From NCBI GenBank assembly GCA_964398955.1, contig CAYNOZ010000042.1, positions 1 through 13,522 of the forward strand: a stretch of DNA of 13,522 bases. The letters are read 5' to 3'. This document shows, one piece after another, positions 1 through 6,985 of this stretch. Position 1 is the first letter of the stretch. Each line of letters begins with the position of its first letter. The stretch comes from CAYNOZ01 sp964398955. Its GTDB lineage: Archaea > Methanobacteriota_B > Thermococci > Thermococcales > CAYNOZ01. Position numbers and translations under genes: made by a program. The notes beneath the pieces are model-generated. The model saw nothing but the letters and a program-made list of their open reading frames with translations. It did not search any database and was not told the origin of the DNA.

Positions 1-3
1 GAG

Positions 4-161
4 TTATCTTATTTTTATGTCGGTACTTGATACTGTCTCATTACTTCGGGCGGACAAACCGCCTCAAGTGGTTACTCCTCTGTAGTATTAGGAATTTAAT
101 TGTTACGGTTTTGTGTATACTCTCCCTAAAGGTAGAGGTCTTACCCAACCACAAAAGATAA
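4..161 (+). ncRNA. Candidate structured non-coding RNA, possibly cut by the window edge
   Basis: No reading frame of note lies here, but the segment folds by eye into nested helices. An outer helix pairs 4-10 with 155-161 (7 bp). A long hairpin has helix 26-36/82-92 (11 bp with G-U pairs), then 40-46/66-72 (7 bp), then 48/64, then GGCGG 49-53 with CCGCC 59-63 around the loop ACAAA. A smaller hairpin pairs 120-123 with 134-137 and 125-126 with 131-132. An alternative helix pairs 109-115 with 150-156. Seven of the 24 pairs in the long hairpin are G-U on the + strand and would be A-C mismatches on the other strand, so + is strongly preferred. A T-tract follows at 191-202. It does not match tRNA, 5S, SRP or RNase P signatures that I know. 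The family is unknown, and a 5' part may lie outside the window. Confidence 0.5.
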
Positions 162-190
162 ATTCAATTAGGAAAACAAATTTGTAAAGA

Positions 191-202
191 TTTAATTTTT
201 TC
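191..202 (+). terminator. T-rich terminator-like tract
   Basis: A run of six T within a T-rich stretch lies about 30 bases after the foldable 4-161 segment and just before the stop codon of the convergent membrane-protein gene. Archaeal RNA polymerase terminates on such T-tracts without needing a hairpin. The AT-rich background makes this suggestive only. Confidence 0.35.
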
Positions 203-211
203 TAAAAATAT

Positions 212-559
212 TTAATTATTTCTAATTTGGGTCGCTGCGAAGTCCCCTACGACTGGGAATTTGTAAAGTTCTCCTTGGTAAGCTTTAACCATACCAACTA
301 TCCAGATAATAAGCCCCAGTAAACTAATAAGCTGAGCAATCATCCATCCAAATAGGGGAACTCTAAACAAAATATACCTCAAAATAAAAATCCCTAGAAA
401 AATTACTGTAGACTGCATTGCATGAAATCTGATAAAATGATTTTCCTTTTCAATTAATAGTAAAGCAATACCCGTAACAAAACCTAACAAATAAGCTAAA
501 GCCCCTTCAAGATTTTCATCCAAACCTAAAGAAGTATTATTATCTTCACCCATAGACAT
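212..559 (-). CDS. DUF4870/Tic20-like (UPF0132) small membrane protein
   Basis: A 115-residue protein with three hydrophobic segments at about 20-36, 48-68 and 72-94. The signature is YLLGFVTGIALLLIEKENHF followed by IRFHAMQS; this Y-L-L-G...E-K-E-N...R-F-H-A-x-Q-S pattern is typical of the DUF4870/UPF0132 family of three-helix membrane proteins, whose function is unknown. The length is normal for the family and the protein looks complete. The start ATG at 557-559 lies about 27 bases downstream of a good TATA element, so the mRNA is probably leaderless; a second ATG at 551-553 is an alternative. It is a single-gene unit, divergent from alaX. Family assignment is confident; the cellular role is not known. 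Confidence 0.85.
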   Translation of the reverse strand: MSMGEDNNTSLGLDENLEGALAYLLGFVTGIALLLIEKENHFIRFHAMQSTVIFLGIFILRYILFRVPLFGWMIAQLISLLGLIIWIVGMVKAYQGELYKFPVVGDFAATQIRNN

Positions 560-575
560 ATTCTTTAGTAATAAA

Positions 576-593
576 CATTATAAATATATAAAA
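576..593 (-). promoter_or_regulatory. TATA promoter of the DUF4870 gene
   Basis: Read on the minus strand this is TTTTATATATTTATAATG. Its centre is about 27 bases from the A of the ATG at 559, the usual archaeal TATA-to-start distance, which predicts a leaderless transcript. Confidence 0.55.
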
Positions 594-835
594 CCTACCT
601 CTAGATTAGACTAACTTTTCAGTAGAATAAATCTGATCATTTTAACTATTTCTGATTATGAAAGTATAGGTATTAAATATCTTTAAAATTGGGTTCATTT
701 TCTAGTCATTCACTACTTTGGGAATCTATCCGTTAAATTTAAATTATTTTTCTTCTTTCAGTTATAAGGTAAGTCTATAGATTGGATTATGTATTTTTTA
801 AAGATTTTTTGATTGTTGGAGATGGAGGTTTTAGA

Positions 836-1543
836 ATGGTTGAAGAGTTATATTTGGATGATTGTTATAAGAAGAATTGTTCTTCGAAGGTTGAGGATGT
901 GGATGGTAGTTATATTGAGTTAGATAGGACTATTTTCTATCCTGAGGGTGGAGGCCAGCCTACTGACAAGGGAAAGTTGATAACAGATAACGGCGTGGAG
1001 TACGATATATCTAAGGTTAAGAAGAGGAAAGGTAGTATTTATCATAAGATCGGTGATAATGATTTGAGTGTTGATCAGGTAGTGGAATGTGAGTTGGATT
1101 GGGATCGACGGTATACTTTTATGAAGTATCATACGGCTTTGCATATTTTGTCTCAGGCTGTGTTTTCAAAGTATGGTGGTCAGGTTAAAGGTAATCAGAT
1201 TAGATTAGATAAGGCTAGATTAGATGTGAATATTGATATTGAGGATCATATGATTTCTGAGTTAGAGAATGAAGTTAATAAAGTAATTGAAGAGAGTAGA
1301 GATGTTAGTATTGATGTTTATCCTAGAGAGGAAGCTGAAGAGAAGGTGAATCCGGATAAAGTTCGGCTTGATTTATTACCTGATTTCTTAGAGGAATTAA
1401 GATTAATTGAAGTCGAGGATTATGATGTTGACGCCTGTGGTGGAACTCATGTAGGTAATACTAGTGAAATTGATGATATTGAGATAACTGATATTATTAA
1501 TAAGGGTAAGGATAATACAAGGATAGAGATTAGCATGGAATGA
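836..1543 (+). CDS. alaX: Alanyl-tRNA editing protein AlaX
   Basis: A free-standing homologue of the alanyl-tRNA synthetase editing domain. It hydrolyses mischarged Ser- or Gly-tRNA(Ala) in the cytoplasm and so protects translation fidelity. The zinc/active-site motifs are both present: HTALHIL (H99xxxH103) and CGGTHVG (C201xxxH205) in the 235-residue numbering. The N-terminal barrel motif FYPEGGGQP is at 34-42. Length fits the AlaX-M/AlaX-L size range without the long C-terminal extension. I chose ATG 836 because GGAGGT at 824-829 lies six bases before it; an in-frame TTG at 782 would add 18 residues but has no ribosome site. It uses many T- and G-ending codons, unlike the A/C-ending style of the ferritin genes downstream. 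Single-gene unit. Confidence 0.93.
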   Translation: MVEELYLDDCYKKNCSSKVEDVDGSYIELDRTIFYPEGGGQPTDKGKLITDNGVEYDISKVKKRKGSIYHKIGDNDLSVDQVVECELDWDRRYTFMKYHTALHILSQAVFSKYGGQVKGNQIRLDKARLDVNIDIEDHMISELENEVNKVIEESRDVSIDVYPREEAEEKVNPDKVRLDLLPDFLEELRLIEVEDYDVDACGGTHVGNTSEIDDIEITDIINKGKDNTRIEISME

Positions 1544-1550
1544 TCTTTAT

Positions 1551-3272
1551 TTAGGTTTTCTTTTTTTCGTTCTTTGATATTTTATTTGCTTTTTTGATTA
1601 GTATTTGGAATTTTGTTCCGTTTTTCTGGTTTTTTACGTTAATTTTTACTTTGTTGTGTTTTGCTATTTCTTTGAGTGTGTAGTATCTAACTCCTCCTAT
1701 TCCTGATGTTTCTCCAGTGTAGTGCTCTCCTTTGTATAATTTGATTGTTTCTTCTGGTAGTTTTTTTCCGTTGTCTTTTATGGTTAGGTTGATATTTTTT
1801 TCCTTGTTTGTTACGTTTATTTTGATTTTTGTTACTTTTGGTGCTTTGATTCTAAGTTTTAGTATTCCTGTTATTAGTGTTTCTAGGGAGTAGTTTCCTA
1901 TTATTTTTTCCATGTTTTTTGGGTATTTTTCTTTTATTTTTACGTTGTTTTTTTCTGCAAGTTCTTTTACATCTTGTTTAGCTTGTTTTAATGTGTTTTT
2001 TATGTTTTTCTCTTCGTACCAGTCAGTTTTTTCTATTTCTTCTAGTTTTTTAACTAGTTTAAGTATTTGGTCAGCTTCTTTTCCTGTGTTTAATCCTTTT
2101 TCGATGTAATCGTTATATTTTTCTGGTATTTCTATATCTTCTAATAGTCTTAGGTAACCTTGTATCGTTTGAAACTTGGTGTTCAGGTCTTGCCTTAGGA
2201 GTGTGTAGAGGAATTTTTTTTCTTCTTTGTTTTTTTCTCTTTTGGTTACATCTCTAATTATCAGATTCCATCCGATTGGTTTGTTTTGAGATTCTTTGAG
2301 TGAATTGGCTTGAATTTGGTAGTGTTTGATTTCGTTTTCCATGTTAATTTTGCATAGTTTATCTTTTGTTTTGTTAGATTTCATTACTTTTTCTATGTTA
2401 ATTGTTTTATTGAATAATTTTTTCGCATCTTTTCCAATAAAATTGTCTTTTTCTTCACTAGTTTTTCTTAGTAAATTTTCTGCAGATTTATTCAAATCGA
2501 TTATCTCTTTATCTTTGTCTAGTACTAAAATTGGATCTTTAATTTTGTCAAAAACGGTTTTTCTACCTATTATTAACGCCCCTAAGAAGTCAAAATTTTC
2601 GATACCGTAAGCTAATGATAGAACGGCAACAGTTAACAAGAGAGGTGTTATGTCTAATGTAATTACAGAAGTCATATTGTAGAATAAGTTACCTATTAAT
2701 GGTGTTAATACTCCAATAGCTATTAGAACTGCAGGTTTCCAATAGAATCTATGGAGGGAAGTTAGGGAGTAAATGATTAGTACAATTCCAATAGATATCA
2801 TTATATAACTATAAATAGTATTGAACCAAAACATTGGACCTAATTTTGCTGTAAAATAAGTTATCCCTTCTATATCGGTAATTGAGATGCTTTGATAGAA
2901 TAGGTGATGGTATTGGTTACTCCACTGAGTAATTAGGTTGATTACAGGAATGATGGAGAATATTATGGTGGTTTTTTTGTTTACATATTTGACTTTCCCT
3001 GTATATTCTAGTGAGAATAGGAACCAGGTTACAGGTAAGAATACTATTCCAATATATTTTAGTTTGGCCCAGAACATGGTTCCTGATAATGTTGGTGATG
3101 CTAATTCCATTAAGTTTGAGAATACCCAGATAGCACCAATTATTGTTAGATAGTAGAAAATTTTTGTTACTTTGTTGTCTTTGAATGTTTTTACTCTCCA
3201 GGCTAGCATTATGAAGGATAGTCCTGATAATAAATATAATGTTAATAGTAAAATTCCTGTATTACTTATCAT
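1551..3272 (-). CDS. Seven-helix/PAS sensor protein with degenerate histidine-kinase core
   Basis: A 573-residue membrane sensor. Residues 1-225 hold about seven hydrophobic segments, matching the N-terminal 7TM region common in archaeal histidine kinases. A PAS-like domain covers about 238-345. Residues 355-378 look like the dimerisation/phospho-acceptor helix, but the segment reads LLRQDLNTKFQTIQGYL: Gln361 stands where the phosphorylated His is expected. The ATPase domain (about 455-560) keeps DNG at 500-502 and SGIGG at 523-527, but the DxGxG motif reads DNGKK. The N-box region (about 465-477, ITGILKLRIKAP) lacks the usual Asn-Ala-x-Lys-His pattern. The C-terminal half is very Lys-rich. 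No response regulator is adjacent. It may be a sensor without autokinase activity or a divergent subfamily in which Gln is normal. ATG 3272 has only a weak upstream AGGGAA. Convergent with alaX, with a 7-base gap. Confidence 0.82.
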   Translation of the reverse strand: MISNTGILLLTLYLLSGLSFIMLAWRVKTFKDNKVTKIFYYLTIIGAIWVFSNLMELASPTLSGTMFWAKLKYIGIVFLPVTWFLFSLEYTGKVKYVNKKTTIIFSIIPVINLITQWSNQYHHLFYQSISITDIEGITYFTAKLGPMFWFNTIYSYIMISIGIVLIIYSLTSLHRFYWKPAVLIAIGVLTPLIGNLFYNMTSVITLDITPLLLTVAVLSLAYGIENFDFLGALIIGRKTVFDKIKDPILVLDKDKEIIDLNKSAENLLRKTSEEKDNFIGKDAKKLFNKTINIEKVMKSNKTKDKLCKINMENEIKHYQIQANSLKESQNKPIGWNLIIRDVTKREKNKEEKKFLYTLLRQDLNTKFQTIQGYLRLLEDIEIPEKYNDYIEKGLNTGKEADQILKLVKKLEEIEKTDWYEEKNIKNTLKQAKQDVKELAEKNNVKIKEKYPKNMEKIIGNYSLETLITGILKLRIKAPKVTKIKINVTNKEKNINLTIKDNGKKLPEETIKLYKGEHYTGETSGIGGVRYYTLKEIAKHNKVKINVKNQKNGTKFQILIKKANKISKNEKKKT

Positions 3273-3401
3273 TTTTAGTTCCCTTAGAATTATGGTTTAT
3301 TATTTTTCCTATTTTAAGTTTTTAGGGGTAATTTAGTTCGATTCTTTTTGTTTGTTTTTATCCGTAAATACTTTTCTTAAACCAAATGTTTATAAAATTT
3401 A

Positions 3402-3434
3402 ATTGTAAAAAATTCAAGAAAATCAAATTACAAT
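3402..3434. repeat. Inverted repeat in the divergent regulatory region
   Basis: ATTGTAA at 3402-3408 and TTACAAT at 3428-3434 are a perfect 7-bp inverted repeat with a 19-base spacer. It lies in the 229-base region between the divergent sensor-like gene and the thioferritin operon. It could be an operator, but the DNA is AT-rich and chance is possible. Confidence 0.25.
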
Positions 3435-3441
3435 ATCAAGG

Positions 3442-3497
3442 TTTGAAATTCTCATCATTAAATATTTAAATTCAAATGAATAATAACAAAACGGTGA
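3442..3497 (+). promoter_or_regulatory. Promoter and ribosome site of the thioferritin operon
   Basis: AAATATTTAAAT at 3460-3471 is a TATA-like element that would start transcription near 3491. GGTGA at 3493-3497 is a ribosome site four bases before ATG 3502. The TATA element is flanked by TTTGAA (3442-3447) and TTCAAA (3471-3476), a 6-bp inverted repeat positioned where a repressor could block the transcription factors. Confidence 0.4.
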
Positions 3498-3501
3498 TTA
3501 A

Positions 3502-4050
3502 ATGTCTCGAAGAAATGTAGAATTAATTGAAAATGCAGGAATAGATGTCGACGAACTAATAGACAAATTAGTCAAAGCAGCCTCAGCCGAATTCACAACA
3601 TATTTCTACTACGGAATACTAAGAAACCACACAACAGGACGTGAAGGGGAAAGCTTCAAAGAAATAATAGAAGACGCAAGACTAGAAGATAGAAACCACT
3701 ACGAAGCACTACAACCAAGAATCTACGAATTAGGAGGAGAAATACCCAACGACATAACAGAATTCGCAAACATAGCAGCATGCCCAGACGCAAAACTACC
3801 GGAAGACCCAACCGTAGAAAACATACTACAAACACTACTCGACGCCGAAAGATGCGCAGTAGGAGTATACACAGAAATCTGCAGATACACCCAAGGAAAA
3901 GATCCAAGAACCTACGACCTATCAAACGCAATCCTACACGAAGAAACCGAACACGAAGCATGGTTCGAAGAACTGCTAACAGGAAACCCATCAGGACACT
4001 TCAGAAGAGATGAACCAGGGGAAAGCCCTTACGTATCCAAATTCCTGTAA
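3502..4050 (+). CDS. Dps-like ferritin-fold protein (thioferritin/DPSL type), copy 1
   Basis: A 182-residue four-helix ferritin-like protein. Family members assemble into hollow shells that oxidise and store iron using peroxide and protect DNA. Candidate di-iron ligands are E30, D63/H66, E116 and E148xxH151 in HEETEHE. Cys94 (AACPD) and Cys118 (ERCAV) match the conserved cysteine pair near the metal site that defines the thioferritin (DPSL) group. A further Cys127 follows. At the second helix the usual ExxH reads D63RNH66, so one carboxylate ligand is Asp rather than Glu. A tail of about 22 residues extends past the last helix. GGTGA lies before the ATG. It is the first gene of a two-gene operon and uses mostly A/C-ending codons. 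Fold and group are confident; the exact metal chemistry is inferred. Confidence 0.88.
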   Translation: MSRRNVELIENAGIDVDELIDKLVKAASAEFTTYFYYGILRNHTTGREGESFKEIIEDARLEDRNHYEALQPRIYELGGEIPNDITEFANIAACPDAKLPEDPTVENILQTLLDAERCAVGVYTEICRYTQGKDPRTYDLSNAILHEETEHEAWFEELLTGNPSGHFRRDEPGESPYVSKFL

Positions 4051-4069
4051 ATAATAAAGAGGTAAAAAA

Positions 4070-4555
4070 ATGGGAACCGAAGGAAAAAAACTGGTAAAAT
4101 TAGATGTCGAAGAACTGATAGATGATCTAAATAAAGCACTAGCAGATGAATGGCTAGCCTACTACCAATACTGGATAGGAGCCCAAGAAGTAAAAGGCCC
4201 ACTAAGAGGAGCAGCCGAAGCAGAACTAATGGAACATGCAAACGACGAACTTAGACACGCGCAAATGCTAGTTGAAAGAATACAACAACTGGATGGTACA
4301 CCAATTCTAGAACCGAAAAAATGGTACGACAAAACAAACTGCGGATACGAAGCCCCAGAAGACCCATCAGTAGAAAAAATAATCAACCAAAACATAGAAG
4401 GCGAACAATGCGCAATCGACGTCTACCAAAAAATACTGGAAAAAACAGAAGGAAAAGATTCCGTAACATACAACATGGTAAATGAAATACTAGAAGACGA
4501 AATCGAACATGAAGACGACTTAGAAGCCATCCTAGAAGATATGGAATACCGATAA
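4070..4555 (+). CDS. Dps-like ferritin-fold protein (thioferritin/DPSL type), copy 2
   Basis: A 161-residue paralogue of the preceding gene, 19 bases downstream, with its own ribosome site GAGGT just before the ATG. The two are almost certainly cotranscribed. Candidate di-iron ligands are all standard here: E27, E60xxH63 (ELRH), E112 and E144xxH147 (EIEH). The thioferritin cysteine pair is Cys91 (NCGYE) and Cys114 (EQCAI). It lacks the C-terminal tail of copy 1 and is closer to the usual family length. The protein is strongly acidic. Two different subunits in one operon could form separate shells or one mixed shell. A T-rich tract follows the stop. Confidence 0.9.
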   Translation: MGTEGKKLVKLDVEELIDDLNKALADEWLAYYQYWIGAQEVKGPLRGAAEAELMEHANDELRHAQMLVERIQQLDGTPILEPKKWYDKTNCGYEAPEDPSVEKIINQNIEGEQCAIDVYQKILEKTEGKDSVTYNMVNEILEDEIEHEDDLEAILEDMEYR

Positions 4556-4565
4556 ATTGCTCTCT

Positions 4566-4590
4566 ATCTTCTATTTTAGTATTTTTATTT
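4566..4590 (+). terminator. T-rich terminator-like tract after the thioferritin operon
   Basis: A run of T-rich DNA including TTTT and TTTTT begins about ten bases after the stop of the second thioferritin gene. This matches the usual archaeal terminator style. The remaining bases up to 4798 are AT-rich and I see no gene in them, only the palindrome ATAAAATATTTTAT near 4672. Confidence 0.35.
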
Positions 4591-4798
4591 AATGAATAAT
4601 TAAAAAACCAAATTAATTTCTCAATCGTCACCAAAAAATAAATAAAAAAAGTTAAAATCTAATCTTATTCAATAAAATATTTTATTAATAATGCTAACAT
4701 TCCTACAATCTATTTTACCTTTTCTACATAAATTTTTTAGATATAATAACCTTTTCGCTTTAACTCAATTTTTATTTGGATAATTTTTTCTAGGTTAG

Positions 4799-4838
4799 AT
4801 AAATTTTTAAATAATCATCTAAAAGATTTTAAGGGGAG
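4799..4838 (+). promoter_or_regulatory. Promoter and ribosome site of the disulfide reductase gene
   Basis: TAAATTTTTAAATAA at about 4799-4813 is a TATA-like element. GGGGAG at 4833-4838 lies six bases before TTG 4845. No in-frame ATG or GTG is nearby, and the FAD-binding strand YDVLVIG begins at residue 4, so the ribosome site decides for the TTG start. Confidence 0.45.
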
Positions 4839-4844
4839 ATTATT

Positions 4845-6212
4845 TTGGAGGATTATGATGTTTTAGTTATTGGTAATGGTTCGGGAGGTTATATATCCGT
4901 TAGAGGATCGAGGGAAGGGTACAAAACTGCATTAATAGATAAACCACCTATTGGAGGAACTTGTCAAAATTACGGCTGTATGCCTTCTAAAATGCTTATC
5001 AATATTGCTGATAAACTAAAACAATCAAGAACCTTAGATAATGATGGAGTAAAATTAGAAATCCAGGATATTGATTTCGATTATATTATGGATGAATTAC
5101 GTAAAACTAGGAAAGAATGGCAGGAAAAAAAGAGGGAGAAATTTGAAGCTTTGAAAAATCCTGAATATTATAGCACAGTAGGTAAATTTGTGGATAATTA
5201 TACAATCGAAACTGAAGACGGGGAAAGATTAAGAGGGGAAAAGATATTTATTGCAAATGGAGCGAGACCTTCTATTCCTCCGATAGATGGAATAGATGAG
5301 GTTGATTATCTTACTAATGAAACTATTCTAGAATTAGAACAGCTCCCAGAAAAATTAATAATAATAGGCGGAGGTTACATAGGAGTTGAATATGCTCACT
5401 TTATGTCACAAATTGGAAGTGATGTAAAATTGATTCAAAGAGGTAACAGGATAGTTAAAACACAAGACCGAGATATATCCCAACACCTTAAACAGAGACT
5501 ATCAAAAACCATTGATCTAAAATTAAATACTGAAGCCCAGAAAATAGAAGAATATAATAATAAAATCAGAGTTAAAACTTCTGCAAATGGTGAAGAAGAG
5601 ATTTTTACATCGGATGAAGTGATGATAGCTACCGGTAGAAAGCCTAATACCGATATCCTAAACCTGGAAAATACAGAAATTCAAACAAATGAAAGAGGAT
5701 ACATAAAAGTCGATAAGTACCTAGAAACAACACAAGACAAAATATGGGCGGTAGGAGATATAAACGGAAAATCAATGTTCAAACACACAGCAAACAAAGA
5801 ATCAAAAATCGCATGGAAAAATTCTAAGAAAGAATCTAATAAAAAATCAATAAATTATCAAGCAGTACCAAGCGCTGTATTTACTGAACCAAAAATAGGA
5901 TCAGTAGGATTAACAGAAGAAGAAGCAAAAGAAAATTATGAAATACTAGTAGGGAAAGCAAATTACCAAGATATTGAAAAAGGATTCCTAACCAACAGCA
6001 AAGGCATGGCCAAAGCAATAGTGAAAAAAGATGATAAAAAAATACTAGGATTCCATATAATAGGACCAGACGCTCCAAACCTAATACAAGAACCTGTAAA
6101 CATAATATCAAACAATAGAACAATAGATGAAATAAAAAATTCAATCCATACATTCCCAACTCTCGCGGAACTAATCCCGAAAACATTAAAGAGTTTAGGA
6201 ACAGTAAATTAG
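4845..6212 (+). CDS. FAD-dependent class I disulfide reductase (dihydrolipoyl dehydrogenase/mycothione reductase-like)
   Basis: A 455-residue pyridine nucleotide-disulfide oxidoreductase, normal length for the family. FAD motif G10NGSGG15; redox-active disulfide C40QNYGC45 in GGTCQNYGCMPSK; nucleotide motif GGGYIG at 175-180; second FAD motif WAVGD at 301-305; catalytic pair His435 and Glu442 in HTFPTLAE. After the nucleotide motif the strand ends LIQRGNR, with Gln-Arg where NADH enzymes usually have Glu, which suggests NADPH. No 2-oxoacid dehydrogenase or glycine-cleavage genes are nearby, and MFKHTANKE (311-319) recalls mycothione reductase. A low-molecular-weight thiol disulfide, such as the bis-gamma-glutamylcystine reduced by a halophilic archaeal relative, is therefore as likely a substrate as lipoamide. 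TTG start with GGGGAG ribosome site. The gene shifts from T/G-ending to A/C-ending codons along its length. Confidence 0.85.
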   Translation: MEDYDVLVIGNGSGGYISVRGSREGYKTALIDKPPIGGTCQNYGCMPSKMLINIADKLKQSRTLDNDGVKLEIQDIDFDYIMDELRKTRKEWQEKKREKFEALKNPEYYSTVGKFVDNYTIETEDGERLRGEKIFIANGARPSIPPIDGIDEVDYLTNETILELEQLPEKLIIIGGGYIGVEYAHFMSQIGSDVKLIQRGNRIVKTQDRDISQHLKQRLSKTIDLKLNTEAQKIEEYNNKIRVKTSANGEEEIFTSDEVMIATGRKPNTDILNLENTEIQTNERGYIKVDKYLETTQDKIWAVGDINGKSMFKHTANKESKIAWKNSKKESNKKSINYQAVPSAVFTEPKIGSVGLTEEEAKENYEILVGKANYQDIEKGFLTNSKGMAKAIVKKDDKKILGFHIIGPDAPNLIQEPVNIISNNRTIDEIKNSIHTFPTLAELIPKTLKSLGTVN

Positions 6213-6262
6213 AGAAACTAATCAAATAAAAAAATTTGAGAATAAATATTTAGGTGAAGAAC

Positions 6263-6568
6263 ATGGTTAATGTTGAAGAAGAAATTAATTTGGTTGATAG
6301 TAAGTTTAATGAAGTTAAGATTGGTGATGAAGTTAAGTTTGACAGAGATGTTAGATTTGATGAAGCAGAAATAGATGAAGGTGAAACTGGAGAAATTATT
6401 GAATGGCAGGGAGAGGGTGATGGAAAAAATTGTGCAATTAAACTTAATACCGAACATTCTGAATTAGAAGATTTGGATAACTGCTTTCCATTAAAAACTT
6501 ACAACCGTCAATCTATAGAGGATAAAGAAGCGAAAGCTATGATCTTAGATTTTTTAATTAAAATTTAA
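6263..6568 (+). CDS. Small acidic protein with SH3-like beta-barrel pattern, unknown function
   Basis: A 101-residue acidic protein. Residues about 18-75 read as a string of short strands: VKIGDEVKFDRDV, then EGETGEIIEW, then CAIKLNTEH and LDNCFPL. This order (entry strand, G-E-T-G-turn, acidic loop, closing strand with an aromatic or proline) resembles small SH3-like proteins of unknown function seen in bacteria and haloarchaea. I chose ATG 6263 because AGGTGA at 6252-6257 sits five bases before it; the GTG at 6254 overlaps that ribosome site. It starts 50 bases after the disulfide reductase on the same strand and could be cotranscribed, though a TATA-like AATAAATATTT lies in the gap. No catalytic motif is evident. 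Confidence 0.7.
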   Translation: MVNVEEEINLVDSKFNEVKIGDEVKFDRDVRFDEAEIDEGETGEIIEWQGEGDGKNCAIKLNTEHSELEDLDNCFPLKTYNRQSIEDKEAKAMILDFLIKI

Positions 6569-6670
6569 CGCTATTAAAATATTTTTACTTACTTTTTCAC
6601 TATTAAATTATTTAAAGATATTATTATTATAGGAATTTCTAAACAGTGAAAGTGAGACTACCTAAATTAC

Positions 6671-6791
6671 CTTCATTCTTGAAGAGAAATTTCGATATGA
6701 ACTTTATACTAAATAAATCTTGCTTTTCTCCAGAGGTTATCTCATACACCTGATAAACTTGAATCTTAGCTCTCTGGAAGTTTATATCAAA
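6671..6791 (+). ncRNA. Candidate structured RNA in the 411-base intergenic region
   Basis: The stretch 6569-6979 has no convincing gene. Within it, GATATGAACTT (6694-6704) pairs with AAGTTTATATC (6778-6788) over 11 bp with one G-U on the + strand, extended by TTT 6690-6692 with AAA 6789-6791 across a bulged C. Directly stacked inside, CCAGAG (6730-6735) pairs with CTCTGG (6772-6777), and TTATC (6737-6741) pairs with GATAA (6752-6756). A separate hairpin CTTCA/TGAAG lies at 6671-6684. TATA-like sequences near 6608-6632 and a T-rich tract at 6877-6895 could bound a transcript. The next gene has its own promoter, so this need not be its leader. Family unknown; chance pairing in AT-rich DNA is possible. 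Confidence 0.35.
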
Positions 6792-6945
6792 ATCAGATGA
6801 TGTATAATATTGCCAATTGGTTTACTTATTCTTTTATCGGTACAGGGAAGGTCTTTTCAATTACTAGAGGGAAATTTTTAGATTTAATTTTTTTGTTGGG
6901 ATGATTATTTTTTTCTTTTGGGTTTCTCTTTTGGATCGGAAGTGA

Positions 6946-6978
6946 TTTATTATAGTTTTTTTAGTATGTTGATGGGTG
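6946..6978 (+). promoter_or_regulatory. Promoter and ribosome site of the PKD protein gene
   Basis: TTTATTATAG at 6946-6955 would place transcription start near 6976. GGGTG at 6974-6978 is a ribosome site seven bases before TTG 6986 but only one base before TTG 6980, which favours the later start. Confidence 0.4.
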
Positions 6979-6985
6979 TTTGGAT

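Noticed and set aside
26..92. tRNA or 5S rRNA gene
   Set aside because: The string GGTTACTCC recalls archaeal 5S rRNA, but the rest of 5S is absent. No tRNA T-arm motif or acceptor-stem arrangement is found.
782..835. Extended alaX start at TTG 782
   Set aside because: It has no ribosome site, and the added residues precede the normal family N-terminus, whereas ATG 836 has GGAGGT six bases upstream.
3656..3991. A 111-codon open frame on the minus strand inside the first thioferritin gene
   Set aside because: It is antisense to a clearly conserved gene, is dominated by Leu/Arg/Val as expected for the complement of A/C-ending codons, and has no motif or ribosome site. Similar antisense frames inside the other genes were rejected for the same reason.
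4672..4685. ATAAAATATTTTAT palindrome
   Set aside because: Composed only of A and T in AT-rich DNA and not placed at a promoter or a repeat; expected by chance.
6698..6754. An 18-codon ATG frame inside the 411-base gap
   Set aside because: Too short, no ribosome site, and it overlaps the foldable element; nothing supports translation.
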